A stretch of DNA of 64,000 bases from Ralstonia condita. GTDB lineage: Bacteria; Pseudomonadota; Gammaproteobacteria; Burkholderiales; Burkholderiaceae. The notes under the pieces are model-generated. The model was not told the DNA's origin. It did no database searches and saw only the letters and a program-made list of their open reading frames with translations. This document shows positions 63,094 to 64,000 of the stretch, piece after piece. The DNA lies in the NCBI RefSeq assembly GCF_958405655.1, contig NZ_CATYWO010000001.1, forward strand, positions 248,001-312,000, written 5' to 3'. Position 1 is the stretch's first letter, and every line of letters starts with the position of its first letter. Made by a program: the position numbers and the translations under genes.

Positions 63094-64000
63094 ATGCGTC
63101 TGCGCCAGATCGAAGTCTTCCGCGCCGTGATGCTGGTCGGGACCGTCAGCGAGGCGGCGCGCATGCTGAACGTCTCGCAGCCCGTGGTGACGCGCGTGGT
63201 GCAGCACACCGAGCTGCAGCTTGGCTTCCGGCTGTTCGATCGCACCAAGGGGCGTCTGCAGCCGACCGCCGAGGCATTCGAGCTGTTCGCGGAAGTGGAG
63301 CGCCTCTACCAGGAGGTCGAGCGCGTGCGGCGCGTATCGGCCAATTTGCGGCACAAGGGCGCGGGGCGCTTGCGTGTGGCGGCGACGCCCAGCCTGGCGC
63401 CGAGCATTCTGGCGCCCGCCGTGCGGCGGTTCTCGGAACGCCATCCCGATACGCTGGTGCGGGTCTTCACCCACCATACCGCCGAGATCGTCCAGGGGCT
63501 GCTCTCCCAGGATATTGACGTCGGCTTCGCCTTTGCGCCGCCGGTACGCCCCGCCATCAGGACCACGCCCGTCGCGCAGGGGCGCATCCTGCTGGCTGCG
63601 CCGCGCGCGTGGGTGAACGATCAGACGGATGGCCGTGCGCTGCACAGGCTGGTTGCGGAAAAGCCTTTCATCGGTCTCGAAGACCAGATTTCGCTCGGCT
63701 CGCTCGTCGGGCAGACGCTGGCACGCGGCGGGCTGGCGCCGCAATCGACGCTGGAGGTGCAGACGTATTCACTGGCGCGCTCGCTGGTCGAAGAGTCGCT
63801 GGGCGTGACCATGCTCGACCAGTTCACGGCGGCCACCGGCAGCATGGACCGCATTGCGCTGTTTGCGCTGGAGCCTGCGCAGACCTTTGACGTGCGGGCC
63901 ATGCGTGCGGAGCATCACGCGCCGTCCTCGTTGGCCGACAGCCTCGTGGCGTGTTTTGCCGAGGCCGCGCGTGCGTTGTCCGATGCATTGCCGCAGCGCC
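63094..64000 (+). CDS. LysR-family regulator, cut by the window end
   Basis: Open from ATG 63094 to the last base (302 codons). MRLRQIEVFRAVMLVGTVSE and ARMLNVSQPVVTRVVQHTE form the HTH, and the effector domain is nearly complete. The early part resembles the OccR/NocR opine and amino acid regulators. The start follows GAGGGCCGGCGACC. Its 3' end and target are outside the window. Confidence 0.9.
   Translation, partial: MRLRQIEVFRAVMLVGTVSEAARMLNVSQPVVTRVVQHTELQLGFRLFDRTKGRLQPTAEAFELFAEVERLYQEVERVRRVSANLRHKGAGRLRVAATPSLAPSILAPAVRRFSERHPDTLVRVFTHHTAEIVQGLLSQDIDVGFAFAPPVRPAIRTTPVAQGRILLAAPRAWVNDQTDGRALHRLVAEKPFIGLEDQISLGSLVGQTLARGGLAPQSTLEVQTYSLARSLVEESLGVTMLDQFTAATGSMDRIALFALEPAQTFDVRAMRAEHHAPSSLADSLVACFAEAARALSDALPQR

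Overview
This is a GC-rich, densely coded stretch of a betaproteobacterial main chromosome, most probably a Ralstonia of the R. pickettii / R. insidiosa / R. mannitolilytica type. The gene content and protein sequences point there: DUF3579 next to argF, exbB-exbD-lpxK-Trm112-kdsB-adk in one run, several Bug/TctC, MHS and LysR genes, and a 794-residue acylase that matches the AiiD type known from Ralstonia. No tRNA, rRNA, insertion sequence, prophage or CRISPR array was seen.

Regions 1-32 kb are mostly core. From the left: a DedA fragment, SirB1-like protein, murJ, rpsT, DUF3579, argF facing argG (with a shared terminator), ppnP, a patatin, murB, yajQ, the acylase divergent from a GlxA-type regulator, then plsY-ybaK-xerD-ogt, a Bug binding protein, a chalcone-isomerase-fold protein, queG divergent from tsaE-amiC-GNAT, a bile-acid-symporter-type carrier divergent from a LysR gene, an SDR enzyme, adk, and the lipid A / Kdo cluster kdsB-Trm112-lpxK-exbD-exbB. 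Then comes a 1-kb gene-free stretch with three imperfect 172-173 bp tandem repeats, followed by xseA and sodB.

Region 32-50 kb is accessory. It holds a SnoaL-fold exported protein, an unknown protein, a decayed block (5' remnant of an ABC ATPase, 3' part of hutG, and hutD with two frameshifts), an HU gene, an MHS transporter, a GntP permease, several small exported proteins (one built of repeated YTDG units), a TSUP permease, a fused betaine-type binding protein/permease without its ATPase, an HD-GYP phosphodiesterase, a periplasmic cyclohexadienyl dehydratase (PheC) with an exported M20 peptidase, and an orphan HipA-like protein that has lost the kinase residues, next to an AT-rich gap.

Region 50-64 kb has a DNA alkylation repair pair (Ada-AlkA fusion plus Ogt), transporters (EamA, MHS, DHA2), a gamma-glutamyltransferase-family enzyme, a YpfJ-type zinc peptidase, DoxX, and three LysR regulators, the last cut by the window end.

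The most unusual non-coding items are the tandem repeats at 29240-29850, a 123-bp imperfect palindrome at 6486-6608 that supplies the ppnP stop codon, and inverted repeats in front of adk, in front of the ABC/hut remnants and beside the HipA-like gene.
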